Positions 45,171 to 53,096 of a DNA stretch of 64,000 bases are shown in pieces. The stretch lies in assembly GCF_030930995.1 (NCBI RefSeq), contig NZ_CP133217.1:1602001-1666000 (forward strand), written 5' to 3'. This DNA comes from Thiothrix subterranea. GTDB lineage: Bacteria; Pseudomonadota; Gammaproteobacteria; Thiotrichales; Thiotrichaceae. The number at the start of each line of letters is the position of its first letter. The first letter of the stretch is position 1. The notes under the pieces were generated by a model that worked only from the letters and a program-made list of their open reading frames with translations, ran no database searches and was not told where the DNA came from. The position numbers were made by a program, and so were the translations under genes.

Positions 45171-46474
45171 GGTATTGAGGAGGTTATGGCAATATCATCA
45201 ATCCACAAAGTTCCCTCGAATAAATGCTCGTGTGCATAGCGACTGGCTGCTTCAAGGCGTAATATTTGCGCCGCACATGGTTGGGATTTGTGGTCTTTTT
45301 CTACAGGAGACGTTATTTCCTGCGGCACTTTAAGGTTCATGGAAAGTGTTTTCCAATCCTTGGAGGCGTTAAGGATTTGGCTTTCACCTAGTAGGGAAGG
45401 TGTGGGAGTATCACAGTACATGCGCCATTGTAACCCCTTGGCAGTAATGAAATTATCGGCACGGTAACGGAGTGTTAAGGTGTAATGATCAGCAGGTAAG
45501 GTCAGACGTTGCCAAATTTGCTGAAAATGGATCGGCTTTTTCGGGGTTTTAAACGCAATACGTAATGCTTGTTTGCCAGTTATGCCGCCGGTGGAGCCGG
45601 TATTGATGGTGACAAGTGGGGTTGAGTTTAAATGCCAAGCGAAGCCTTCGTTATAGCGATCACTCTCAAACCCGCTGTCATAGAGGAACGTAGTAGCGAA
45701 TTTCTGCTGCTTTTCACTAAGCGTTGTGATCCAAATATCGCGTGCCTGCTGCCACTGTTGATCTTTAATCAGCCTATTAATGTAGGGGGTTTGTTCGCTC
45801 TGTTGCAATGGTTGGGTGGCTTTCAGACGCTCTCGGTAATAAGCAGTCACAATGGCTAAATCACTTTCTTGTTGGCATAAATAACTAAAAAAAGCAGGCC
45901 ACCATTGCGGAGCTTGGGATACATATTGTTTAAGATGTACAGCTTCGTCCGATTTTGCCAGCTCATGCAGGGCTGGAAAAAGTGCTTGGTTATATTCGCC
46001 AGTTTGGGTCATTAACACATGTAAAATAGGTAAAAGCTGTTTCAAGTCTTCCCGTACAATCCAGTGTGAAGCAACTCGCAGGAGAGCATCACTATGCACA
46101 GGCCATAGCCGATAAGCCAAATGTGCCAGTTTATCGGCTTCATTAAGTTGCTGTTGTGTATCACGTAATGCGAGCAAGCGAGCAACCGCTCGACCGCTGC
46201 TCATATCACGGTTAAGTGCTCGCCAAGCATAAGTTTCTGCGTTAGCGTGTAGTCCACGAACCAATGCTTGATCTGACAACGAAGCCCAAGCATCTGCACT
46301 GAGGGATAATGCAGAGTCAGGTGGAATACTGTCTACAGCATCCACCCAAGGTGTTACCCAACCTATTGTATAAATAGCCGCCAATCGCTCCGAATACATT
46401 TGTCCCATGCCGCGTTCCACAACCTGCCAACCTAACAGGCTCAAAACGGCGATTAATACTAAACGCAACCACAT
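45167..46474 (-). CDS. TPR-like envelope protein with C-terminal carbohydrate-binding-like domain
   Basis: A 435-residue protein. One N-terminal membrane helix (about 4-20), then helical repeats (about 50-265) that look like TPRs: A-E-T-Y-A-W-R-A-L-N-R-D and A-D-K-L-A-H-L-A-Y-R-L-W-P. From about 270 to the end comes a beta-sandwich-like part with S-G-F-E-S ... F-A-W-H-L-N and G-T-L-W-I-D-D-I-A-I, the usual close of a carbohydrate-binding module. I do not know a named family. Its 4-bp overlap with the polymerase/ligase gene suggests the two proteins act together, for instance in holding the chain during polymerisation. Confidence 0.65.
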   Translation of the reverse strand: MWLRLVLIAVLSLLGWQVVERGMGQMYSERLAAIYTIGWVTPWVDAVDSIPPDSALSLSADAWASLSDQALVRGLHANAETYAWRALNRDMSSGRAVARLLALRDTQQQLNEADKLAHLAYRLWPVHSDALLRVASHWIVREDLKQLLPILHVLMTQTGEYNQALFPALHELAKSDEAVHLKQYVSQAPQWWPAFFSYLCQQESDLAIVTAYYRERLKATQPLQQSEQTPYINRLIKDQQWQQARDIWITTLSEKQQKFATTFLYDSGFESDRYNEGFAWHLNSTPLVTINTGSTGGITGKQALRIAFKTPKKPIHFQQIWQRLTLPADHYTLTLRYRADNFITAKGLQWRMYCDTPTPSLLGESQILNASKDWKTLSMNLKVPQEITSPVEKDHKSQPCAAQILRLEAASRYAHEHLFEGTLWIDDIAITSSIP

Positions 46475-46512
46475 GTTGTGCGATCCTTGATTTGTATTCT
46501 ATATCTCATTCT

Positions 46513-49002
46513 CTACGCCGCTTTTTTCCCTGTTAACGCCTTTTTCTTCGGGGTACGCCCGTCACCCTCACTGCTTTCCCCCGCTCCGTAACTGTAGTAG
46601 TAGTCATAACTGTAGTAGTTAGAATCACCCACCGCACTTTTTGCTTTAGTAAGCACGACGCCTAACAGGTGGCTGCGAGCTTGCCGCAAACGCTCGTAGG
46701 CAGAATGCAAGGGCTGCTTACGGGTTTCATTGTATGCGGTAATGAGCAAAGTGGCGCGGGTATGATTGCCAATAATTAACGCATCGGCTAAACCAAGTAC
46801 TGGCGGCGCGTCGATCATGACCAGATCGTAAGGCAATTGCCCATTCTCGGCTCGCATGGTCAGTTCATGCAAATGTTCACTGGATAGCAACTCAACCGGG
46901 TTAGGCGGAATCGGCCCTGATGGAATCGCAAACACATTCGGAATCAGTGTCGGTTTAACCAATGCTTCCAATTTTTCCTGACCGGTTAGGAAATGCACAA
47001 AACCCTGCGTGTTATCCAGTTTAAAGCGTTTGTGTACCGTGGGTTTACGCAAGTCACCGTCAATAATCAATACTTTTTTACCTGCCTGCGCAAATGCCGT
47101 GGCTAAGTTAATGATCGCACTACTTTTCCCTTCGCTAGGGCCTGCACTGGTCACGTTCATAATGCGTGGTGCACCGGTGCGGGTGGCAAACATCAAATTG
47201 GTACGCAACGAGCGGAACGCCTCCGCGACGGCCGAAGTGGGTTGTTCAGCGGTCATCAAGTGATACTCGGTGTCGGCGCTGCCTTTACTGCGTTTGCCAA
47301 TCGCTGGGGCAATACCCAGTAATGGCAACGGTAATAAGCGTTCAATGTCTTCTTTGGTTTTGATGCGGTCATCCAAAAATTCCAATAAGAATGCAGCGAC
47401 CACGCCAATGAATAAACCCAGTACGGCACCTAATGCCAGATTTAGCTTCTTGTTAGGTGTGTGGACAGCGTAAGGCACAATTGCCGCATCAACCACCGCA
47501 ATATTGTTGGTGACAGCGCCACTGGCAACTCCCACTTCTTTAAGGCGTTGCAATAAACCTTCGTATACATTGCGATTGGTTTCCACTTCACGGTTTAAAG
47601 TGTTGTAAGTAATGCGTTTGTCACGTAAATCTTGCACGCCTGATACTTGGGTTTGCATCTCTGCACGCAATTCGTCTTCTTTCTGCTTGGCTTCCAAATA
47701 ATCTGACTTCAAGGCATTTTGGATATTGCGGGTTTCTTGTTGAATCTGTGTTTTCAATTCCGCAATTTGCTGATCAATACCCGTGCGTATATTGCTACTG
47801 GCTTTACTCAGTTGGGTATCAATTTTATTGATTTTTTGCTCAAGCTGTACCATCAACGGGTAATCCGGTTTGTAAATTTCCAACTTTTCTTGGTAGTCGG
47901 CTTCTAACTTGGCCTTTTCTTGTTCAAGGCGTTGAATGGTGGGGTCGTTAATCGTGGTACTGCTGCTAACCGATTGTGCTCGTACTTCCAGTTCAGTCAG
48001 TGCTTTCTTGAGCGTTTGGATCGTGGTGCTGGCCAATACCGCTGAAGCCATATCCGCTGATTTGACTTGGCTATACTTGGTTTCAGCCGAGATGCGGTCA
48101 CGTTCGGCGGTGGCTAATGCATTGCTCAAGCCAGATAAGCGCTGTTCTTTCATGTTCTCATTGTTGATATCCAAAATATCGGCTTGTTTAGCATAATCGG
48201 CAAGCTTAGCTTCGGACTCTTCCAACTTACTTTTGGTTAAGACTAGCTGTTCTTGCAGGAATTGCTCCGCGTAACGGGTAGTACCGGCACGACGCTCCAA
48301 ATTCATACTGATGTAGTTTTGAGCAATGGCATTGGCAGCATTCGCAGCAAATTCTGGGCTGGCATCATCGTATTGAATATTCACGATTTTAGAGTTTTTC
48401 ACCGGAGAAATGGTGACATTTGCCAAGAATTTATCCGCTAAGGGGCGTTCACCTTTGACTTCGGTGGCGTCTTGCACAGTTTCTTCAGTACTAAACGCTT
48501 CCAACCAATCCGCGTAGAAGGGTTTGGCTAATTGTTCTTGAGTGCCACGCAGTTTGTCTTCAATGCCCATATTGCTAATCACGCGCTCAGCTAGGCTACG
48601 GCTTTTGAGCAATTCATAATGGGTTTGATAAAAATCTTTGCTATTTACGCTGCTGCGTTGCGAGTCGTTCGCTGCGACATCGTAATCCAAGAGACGTTGT
48701 TCCTCTTGATTAATTTCCATGGTAACGCCTGCTCGATAAATAGGCGTAATACTCAGGGTGAAGATTAAGGTAATCAGAGTAATCAAAATGAACAGGGTGA
48801 AGATTACCGCACGCCGCCGCCGAATCACTGACCATAATTGACGTAAGTCGATTTCGTCATCATCACTTTTGTCTTGCTCAAAAATAGCAGGTACAGGTTC
48901 TGGTTCGTTAACCGTCATGAATTTACGTTGGCTCAGTGAGGTCACTTCCTGCCGAGGGCGAGAATTATCATCGTCATAAGAAGGGTATTTTTGCGTAATC
49001 AT
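46513..49002 (-). CDS. Wzc-like chain-length regulator and tyrosine autokinase
   Basis: An 829-residue inner-membrane protein. A Wzz domain comes first (E-I-D-L-R-Q-L-W-S-V-I-R-R-R-R, then a membrane helix near 70-88 and a long coiled coil), with a second helix near 535. The cytosolic BY-kinase has Walker A S-A-G-P-S-E-G-K-S-S, Walker A' V-L-I-I-D-G-D-L-R-K-P and Walker B L-V-M-I-D-A-P-P. The C-terminal tail has the tyrosine cluster Y-Y-S-Y-D-Y-Y-Y-S-Y. It controls chain length and export with Wza, and its phosphorylation cycles with the CpsB-type phosphatase encoded upstream. The ATG at 49002 is preferred over a TTG 12 bp earlier. Confidence 0.92.
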   Translation of the reverse strand: MITQKYPSYDDDNSRPRQEVTSLSQRKFMTVNEPEPVPAIFEQDKSDDDEIDLRQLWSVIRRRRAVIFTLFILITLITLIFTLSITPIYRAGVTMEINQEEQRLLDYDVAANDSQRSSVNSKDFYQTHYELLKSRSLAERVISNMGIEDKLRGTQEQLAKPFYADWLEAFSTEETVQDATEVKGERPLADKFLANVTISPVKNSKIVNIQYDDASPEFAANAANAIAQNYISMNLERRAGTTRYAEQFLQEQLVLTKSKLEESEAKLADYAKQADILDINNENMKEQRLSGLSNALATAERDRISAETKYSQVKSADMASAVLASTTIQTLKKALTELEVRAQSVSSSTTINDPTIQRLEQEKAKLEADYQEKLEIYKPDYPLMVQLEQKINKIDTQLSKASSNIRTGIDQQIAELKTQIQQETRNIQNALKSDYLEAKQKEDELRAEMQTQVSGVQDLRDKRITYNTLNREVETNRNVYEGLLQRLKEVGVASGAVTNNIAVVDAAIVPYAVHTPNKKLNLALGAVLGLFIGVVAAFLLEFLDDRIKTKEDIERLLPLPLLGIAPAIGKRSKGSADTEYHLMTAEQPTSAVAEAFRSLRTNLMFATRTGAPRIMNVTSAGPSEGKSSAIINLATAFAQAGKKVLIIDGDLRKPTVHKRFKLDNTQGFVHFLTGQEKLEALVKPTLIPNVFAIPSGPIPPNPVELLSSEHLHELTMRAENGQLPYDLVMIDAPPVLGLADALIIGNHTRATLLITAYNETRKQPLHSAYERLRQARSHLLGVVLTKAKSAVGDSNYYSYDYYYSYGAGESSEGDGRTPKKKALTGKKAA

Positions 49003-49042
49003 AATTTTTACCAAGTGTATCCGTATGCCAAGCCCGTTAATT

Positions 49043-49780
49043 TTAATTAAAAGGGCTAATTAACCCTGAAACCATGTCTTTTACTTCTTTGAACCAATAG
49101 CGACTATCCGAACGGTGCGCCACAATTTGATCATTACCGCGTATATAAGGGTCACGTAAACGCCCATCCCGAATGGCTTGAATATCCAATTGATAGGCTT
49201 TAACTTGCTGACCATTGCGTCGAAATAACACTACTTTATCCGGGCTGGCAAGATTAGCTAGACCACCGGCTAAGGCAATGGCTTGCAGAAACGTTATGGA
49301 ACCTTCGATAGGATAAACGCCAGGTTTATTTACTTCACCTTCTACCGTAACACGTTGATTGGTAAAGCTTTCAACTAAAATGCTAACTTGAGGGTTTTGC
49401 AAGTATTTTTGTTGTAACAAGCCACTGAGTTGATTTTCTACGGCTAATGGTGTTTTCCCGCTAACTGATAATGCGCCTATCAATGGCAGGGAGATTTTAC
49501 CATCTGAACCAACCTTGTATTTTCCCGATAACTCCTCGGCTTGGAATACCTTGATGTCTAGCAAATCGCCTGAGCTAATAGCGGTATTTTCAGTGGGTGC
49601 TAAATAATCCAGTTCTTGCAAGCTAGAAAAAATACTACCAGATTCAGTAGTGCCTAAGCCGACTTGCTGTGTATCTTCCGGGTGAGCAGGCGGTGTACTA
49701 CAACCTGCTATTAAAGCGGCACCGACAAATACGGCAGTGACGGGTAACAGGGAGTGCAGCCTGTTTAAATGTTTGTGCAT
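49043..49780 (-). CDS. Wza-like polysaccharide export lipoprotein
   Basis: A 245-residue outer-membrane lipoprotein. The signal peptide ends L-I-A-G-C, the lipobox. The Poly_export domain starts I-S-S-G-D-L-L-D-I-K-V-F-Q-A-E-E-L-S-G and includes G-K-I-S-L-P-L-I-G. An SLBB domain follows (V-T-V-E-G-E-V-N-K-P-G-V-Y-P-I). It is shorter than E. coli Wza (379), like many one-SLBB exporters. The ATG at 49780 gives a proper lipoprotein signal and has AAGGG 8 bp upstream; an earlier in-frame start at 49843 overlaps the phosphatase gene. It forms the outer-membrane exit for the polymer. Confidence 0.9.
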   Translation of the reverse strand: MHKHLNRLHSLLPVTAVFVGAALIAGCSTPPAHPEDTQQVGLGTTESGSIFSSLQELDYLAPTENTAISSGDLLDIKVFQAEELSGKYKVGSDGKISLPLIGALSVSGKTPLAVENQLSGLLQQKYLQNPQVSILVESFTNQRVTVEGEVNKPGVYPIEGSITFLQAIALAGGLANLASPDKVVLFRRNGQQVKAYQLDIQAIRDGRLRDPYIRGNDQIVAHRSDSRYWFKEVKDMVSGLISPFN

Positions 49781-49835
49781 TTCAAAAGCCCTTGAAACGT
49801 TAAAAGTCGTCTTAAACGAGGAATAATAAATGTGA

Positions 49836-50657
49836 TCAGGCAAAAAAACGGCTAAACCAGCCTTTTTTAGTCGCTAACTGCTCAGAAGCCATGTAAGGCA
49901 CAAAGGCTGTCGATAGACCCGGTGGTTGACTCACCGCCGCAGGGTTGGCGTTGTCGAGAACCGCCTGCGGGCGTTCAACGACCATACGCATAATTTCTGC
50001 TTGATCACCGGTAATGTCGATAGCCGCAGCAATGCCTTCCGACAGAATCGGTGGGCGGCGTTCGGTGCCGTGTGCATCAGAGGCAATAATATGCACAATG
50101 CCTTCCTGTAGCATCCGCTCAGACCACTGTTTAGCTTTATTGCCAAATTTGCCACTGATTGCACCAGCGGTGATTTGAATCCATGCACCTTGTTGAGCGG
50201 CGGTTACAAAATCTTGGTAGTGATCGTCTAACCAACGTAACCGCTCTGGATGCGTAATCAGAGGAACGTATCCAGCGTTAATGAAGTTTTCAATCTGTTC
50301 CAAAAATCCGGTGACAGGCACGTGATGAGAAGGCTCCAGTAAAAAGTAACGTGAGCCGTGTAAGGTCGGAATATCACCGTTATGTAAGCCCATCATGACT
50401 TCTGGCACCATGTGAACATCCGCCCCTGCAATCAATGTCAGTGGGATTTCGGCTTCATCCAATGCTGCTTGCAAGTGGTGCAAGGCAGGCACAATTGTGC
50501 TGGTCGAATTATGATAAATACCCGGATAAATATGCGGTGTACACGCCAGATGCGTCGTACCGTCAGCAACGGCAATACGCGCCATGGCGAGTGATGTTTC
50601 CAAGTTTTTAGAACCATCACACAACCCCGGTAATATATGGCTATGTAAATCAATCAT
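49836..50657 (-). CDS. PHP-type tyrosine phosphatase (CpsB/CapC/YwqE-like)
   Basis: A 273-residue metal-dependent phosphatase. PHP-fold metal motifs: D-L-H-S-H-I-L-P-G at residues 3-11, C-T-P-H, T-H-P-E-R and S-D-A-H-G. In streptococci and Bacillus such enzymes dephosphorylate the BY-kinase; here it is the first gene of the operon that encodes the Wzc-like kinase. Low-molecular-weight Wzb phosphatases are more common in gammaproteobacteria, so the PHP type is a small distinction. A well-placed promoter with a CRP-like site lies just upstream. Confidence 0.9.
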   Translation of the reverse strand: MIDLHSHILPGLCDGSKNLETSLAMARIAVADGTTHLACTPHIYPGIYHNSTSTIVPALHHLQAALDEAEIPLTLIAGADVHMVPEVMMGLHNGDIPTLHGSRYFLLEPSHHVPVTGFLEQIENFINAGYVPLITHPERLRWLDDHYQDFVTAAQQGAWIQITAGAISGKFGNKAKQWSERMLQEGIVHIIASDAHGTERRPPILSEGIAAAIDITGDQAEIMRMVVERPQAVLDNANPAAVSQPPGLSTAFVPYMASEQLATKKGWFSRFFA

Positions 50658-50686
50658 AATGCGTCACCTGTATCATTAAGTCTCAA

Positions 50687-50692
50687 ATTATA
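50687..50692 (-). promoter_or_regulatory. -10 box of the exopolysaccharide operon
   Basis: A perfect TATAAT on the minus strand, with the start point expected near 50680 and a leader of about 23 nt. There is no good -35 box; the CRP-like site covers that position. Confidence 0.65.
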
Positions 50693-50713
50693 TACCATTC
50701 ATCTGGAAAAATT

Positions 50714-50729
50714 TGTGAAATTGGTCACA
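50714..50729 (-). promoter_or_regulatory. CRP-like operator of the exopolysaccharide operon
   Basis: TGTGAAATTGGTCACA, all ten key bases of TGTGA-N6-TCACA. Its centre (50721.5) is exactly 41.5 bp upstream of the start point predicted from the TATAAT box, the class II activation geometry. Confidence 0.75.
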
Positions 50730-50741
50730 CTTTTTGCCGAG

Positions 50742-52691
50742 TTAAGCAACGCCTTCTAACTTGACGGGGAAGGGAATAACACAACTTGTTGCTTTCTGTG
50801 CACTTATATCGGGCGTTACACCAGGGTGTTTAAACCCTTGAATATGGCTGTGGAGCAGGCGATACACTTTAGCTAAATTGCGTTGACGGCAATCCGTATC
50901 CAATGAATCTAGCATTTTCGTCACGTCCGCCCATTCCATGCAGGCTTCATGCGCCATAAAAATACGTGGGTGTGAGGTTGTTTGCGGGCTTTCGCCAATC
51001 AGCAACTCTTCATACAGTTTCTCGCCGGGGCGTAACCCTGAAAAGCTAAGAGCAATGTCGCCTTGTGGGTGGGCTTCGGTTTGCAACGTAAGCCCTGAGA
51101 GATTTACCATGCGTTTTGCCAAATCAACAATTTTAACCGGCTCGCCCATATCCAATACAAATACTTCGCCACCCGTTGCCATCGCTCCCGCTTGAATAAC
51201 CAGTTGCGCGGCTTCAGGAATGGTCATGAAATACCGAATAATATCGGGATGCGTCACAGTGATTGGGCCACCTTTGCGTATTTGTTCGCGAAATAGCGGT
51301 ACCACCGAGCCTGATGACCCTAGCACATTGCCAAACCGTACCATACTGAACACTGTGTCACCGGGCATTTTTGCCAAGCCTTGCAGCACTAGCTCTGCCA
51401 TGCGCTTACTGGCTCCCATCACATTGGTGGGGCGTACCGCCTTGTCCGTCGAAATTAAAATAAAGCGTTCAACGCCTTCCGCCCGCGCCGCTTTGGCAGC
51501 TTGTAGTGTGCCGAAAACATTGTTACGCAAGCCTTCGATCGGATTGTGTTCTACCATTGGTACATGTTTGTACGCCGCAGCGTGGTAAAGCGTGTTGATC
51601 CCATGTTGGCGTAACGCTTCTTCAACCCGTTGATAATCTTGAACTGAACCTAACATAGGGATAATCGGCACAGATAAGTGTTCGTGGCGGCAAAGGTTTA
51701 ATAATTCTTGCTCAATTTGATAGAGCGCGAACTCCGATAACTCGAATAAAACCAAACGAGTTGGTTGCAAGCGCACGATTTGGCGACACAATTCTGAGCC
51801 AATGGAACCGCCTGCCCCTGTTACCATCACCGCTTTGTTGGTAATGCACTGGCTGAGTAAGTCGGCTTTTGGGGCAACCGAGGAGCGCCCTAGCAGTTCA
51901 TCAATGCCAATTTCGCGTAATTCGGCAATCGACCGTTCCCCTGAAACCAGATCACTTAACTCTGGAATGGTGCGCACATGTACCGATAGATGATCCAGCG
52001 ACTCCACAATTTCACGGCGACGTTGATGGCTAACCGACGGCATCGCCAGTAATACTTGTTGAATATGCCGCGTTGCGATCAAATGAGGCAGTTCTTCCAT
52101 AGCGTGAACCCTTACCCCGTGAATAACGGCTTTGTGCAAGGCGGGGTTGTCATCAACGAAGATTGCCACCCGGTATTCCGGCATACTCGCTAACGTTGCT
52201 GCTAATTGAATGCCTGACTGACCAGCACCGTAAATAGCGACGCGAATATGACCATTTTTGTATTGCGAGGTTTGATGGTGATGCCGAATCAAGTAACGGC
52301 TGCTTCCCACTAAAAATAACGCTGTTCCCCAATAAATGGGATAAAAAGAACGCGGGATGCCATTCCAGTCAAACAATAAGGCCATTGTACCCAGCAGTAC
52401 CGCTGACACGGTAATGCCTTGGATCACGGCAAGCAGTGCCTCCCCACCCATGAAACGCACAATCGCTCGGTAAAGCCCCAGTGTGACAAACAGTGGAATC
52501 GTTACCAAGGGTGCTGCAATCATCAGCCATTGACCGTCTTGCAAATTAGGTTGCCAAGTACCAAACCGCATAGCAAAACTTATCCACACTGCTAAGGTCA
52601 GCAATACGGTATCAGCACCAAGCATAATGATGCGTTTTTGCCAGCGGGGTAGTGCTAACAAGTGTTTATAAGCAGACTTTTGAGTATTCAT
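50742..52691 (-). CDS. nucleotide-sugar epimerase/dehydratase, WbpM/CapD/PglF type
   Basis: A 649-residue membrane enzyme. Four N-terminal helices (about 20-120), a first Rossmann-like domain (V-A-I-Y-G-A-G-Q-S-G), then the catalytic SDR domain with V-M-V-T-G-A-G-G-S-I-G-S-E and S-T-D-K-A-V-R-P-T-N-V-M-G-A-S-K, where Met replaces the usual catalytic Tyr, as in WbpM-type 4,6-dehydratases. It makes UDP-4-keto-6-deoxy sugars for surface glycans. The ATG at 52691 has AGGGAG 10 bp upstream; one 42 bp earlier is less likely. Its 3' end lies 84 bp from the exopolysaccharide operon, which has its own promoter. Confidence 0.9.
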   Translation of the reverse strand: MNTQKSAYKHLLALPRWQKRIIMLGADTVLLTLAVWISFAMRFGTWQPNLQDGQWLMIAAPLVTIPLFVTLGLYRAIVRFMGGEALLAVIQGITVSAVLLGTMALLFDWNGIPRSFYPIYWGTALFLVGSSRYLIRHHHQTSQYKNGHIRVAIYGAGQSGIQLAATLASMPEYRVAIFVDDNPALHKAVIHGVRVHAMEELPHLIATRHIQQVLLAMPSVSHQRRREIVESLDHLSVHVRTIPELSDLVSGERSIAELREIGIDELLGRSSVAPKADLLSQCITNKAVMVTGAGGSIGSELCRQIVRLQPTRLVLFELSEFALYQIEQELLNLCRHEHLSVPIIPMLGSVQDYQRVEEALRQHGINTLYHAAAYKHVPMVEHNPIEGLRNNVFGTLQAAKAARAEGVERFILISTDKAVRPTNVMGASKRMAELVLQGLAKMPGDTVFSMVRFGNVLGSSGSVVPLFREQIRKGGPITVTHPDIIRYFMTIPEAAQLVIQAGAMATGGEVFVLDMGEPVKIVDLAKRMVNLSGLTLQTEAHPQGDIALSFSGLRPGEKLYEELLIGESPQTTSHPRIFMAHEACMEWADVTKMLDSLDTDCRQRNLAKVYRLLHSHIQGFKHPGVTPDISAQKATSCVIPFPVKLEGVA

Positions 52692-53096
52692 TGGTACGGC
52701 GCTCCCTAATCCGTGTGTATATTCTGTATGCATTCTGAGTTTATTGATGTGTAACGATAATAACCAATAATATATGCTAACATATTGTTCAGATTCATTG
52801 TGATGTCATTGATTAAAAAATGATATGAAATTTTCTCTATCCTTCAGCAATAATTAATATTAGACGACCTATAGTTAATTTTATGTGATCAAGTTCACAG
52901 TGATCCGAACACGAAACAGGTAATGTTAGTACCAGAGATAATAAGGTACTACTGCTTACTTTATAAGCTGAGCAAGTTTAGTACCAGTGATGGTGAAAGG
53001 TCAGTGAATCTTTGGGAATCCTCAAGGTCTATAAGTTAGAGTGATATACCAAGTGTTATATGAGATTAGGGGTTATAATCGTCAGGGGTATAAGTT
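52692..53096. other. divergent promoter region between the epimerase and metalloprotease genes
   Basis: About 400 bp, strongly A/T-rich in the left half. It holds a perfect CRP-like site (52884-52899). On the plus side GATAAT (52937-52942) is a possible -10; a further TATAAT (53074-53079) is very close to the GTG start. On the minus side TAATAT (52862-52857) stands at class II distance from the same site and could serve the epimerase gene. No small gene is convincing. Confidence 0.55.
52884..52899 (+). promoter_or_regulatory. CRP-like operator between the epimerase and metalloprotease genes
   Basis: TGTGATCAAGTTCACA matches all ten key bases of TGTGA-N6-TCACA. It lies 198 bp before the metalloprotease start and 193 bp before the epimerase start, so it could serve either direction or both. 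The -10 candidates at class II distance are TAATGT (plus) and TAATAT (minus), both only moderate. Confidence 0.68.

Noticed and set aside
50658-50741. RfaH ops element in the leader of the exopolysaccharide operon
   Set aside because: No GGCGGTAGC-like sequence occurs in this gap, nor did I see one before the epimerase gene.
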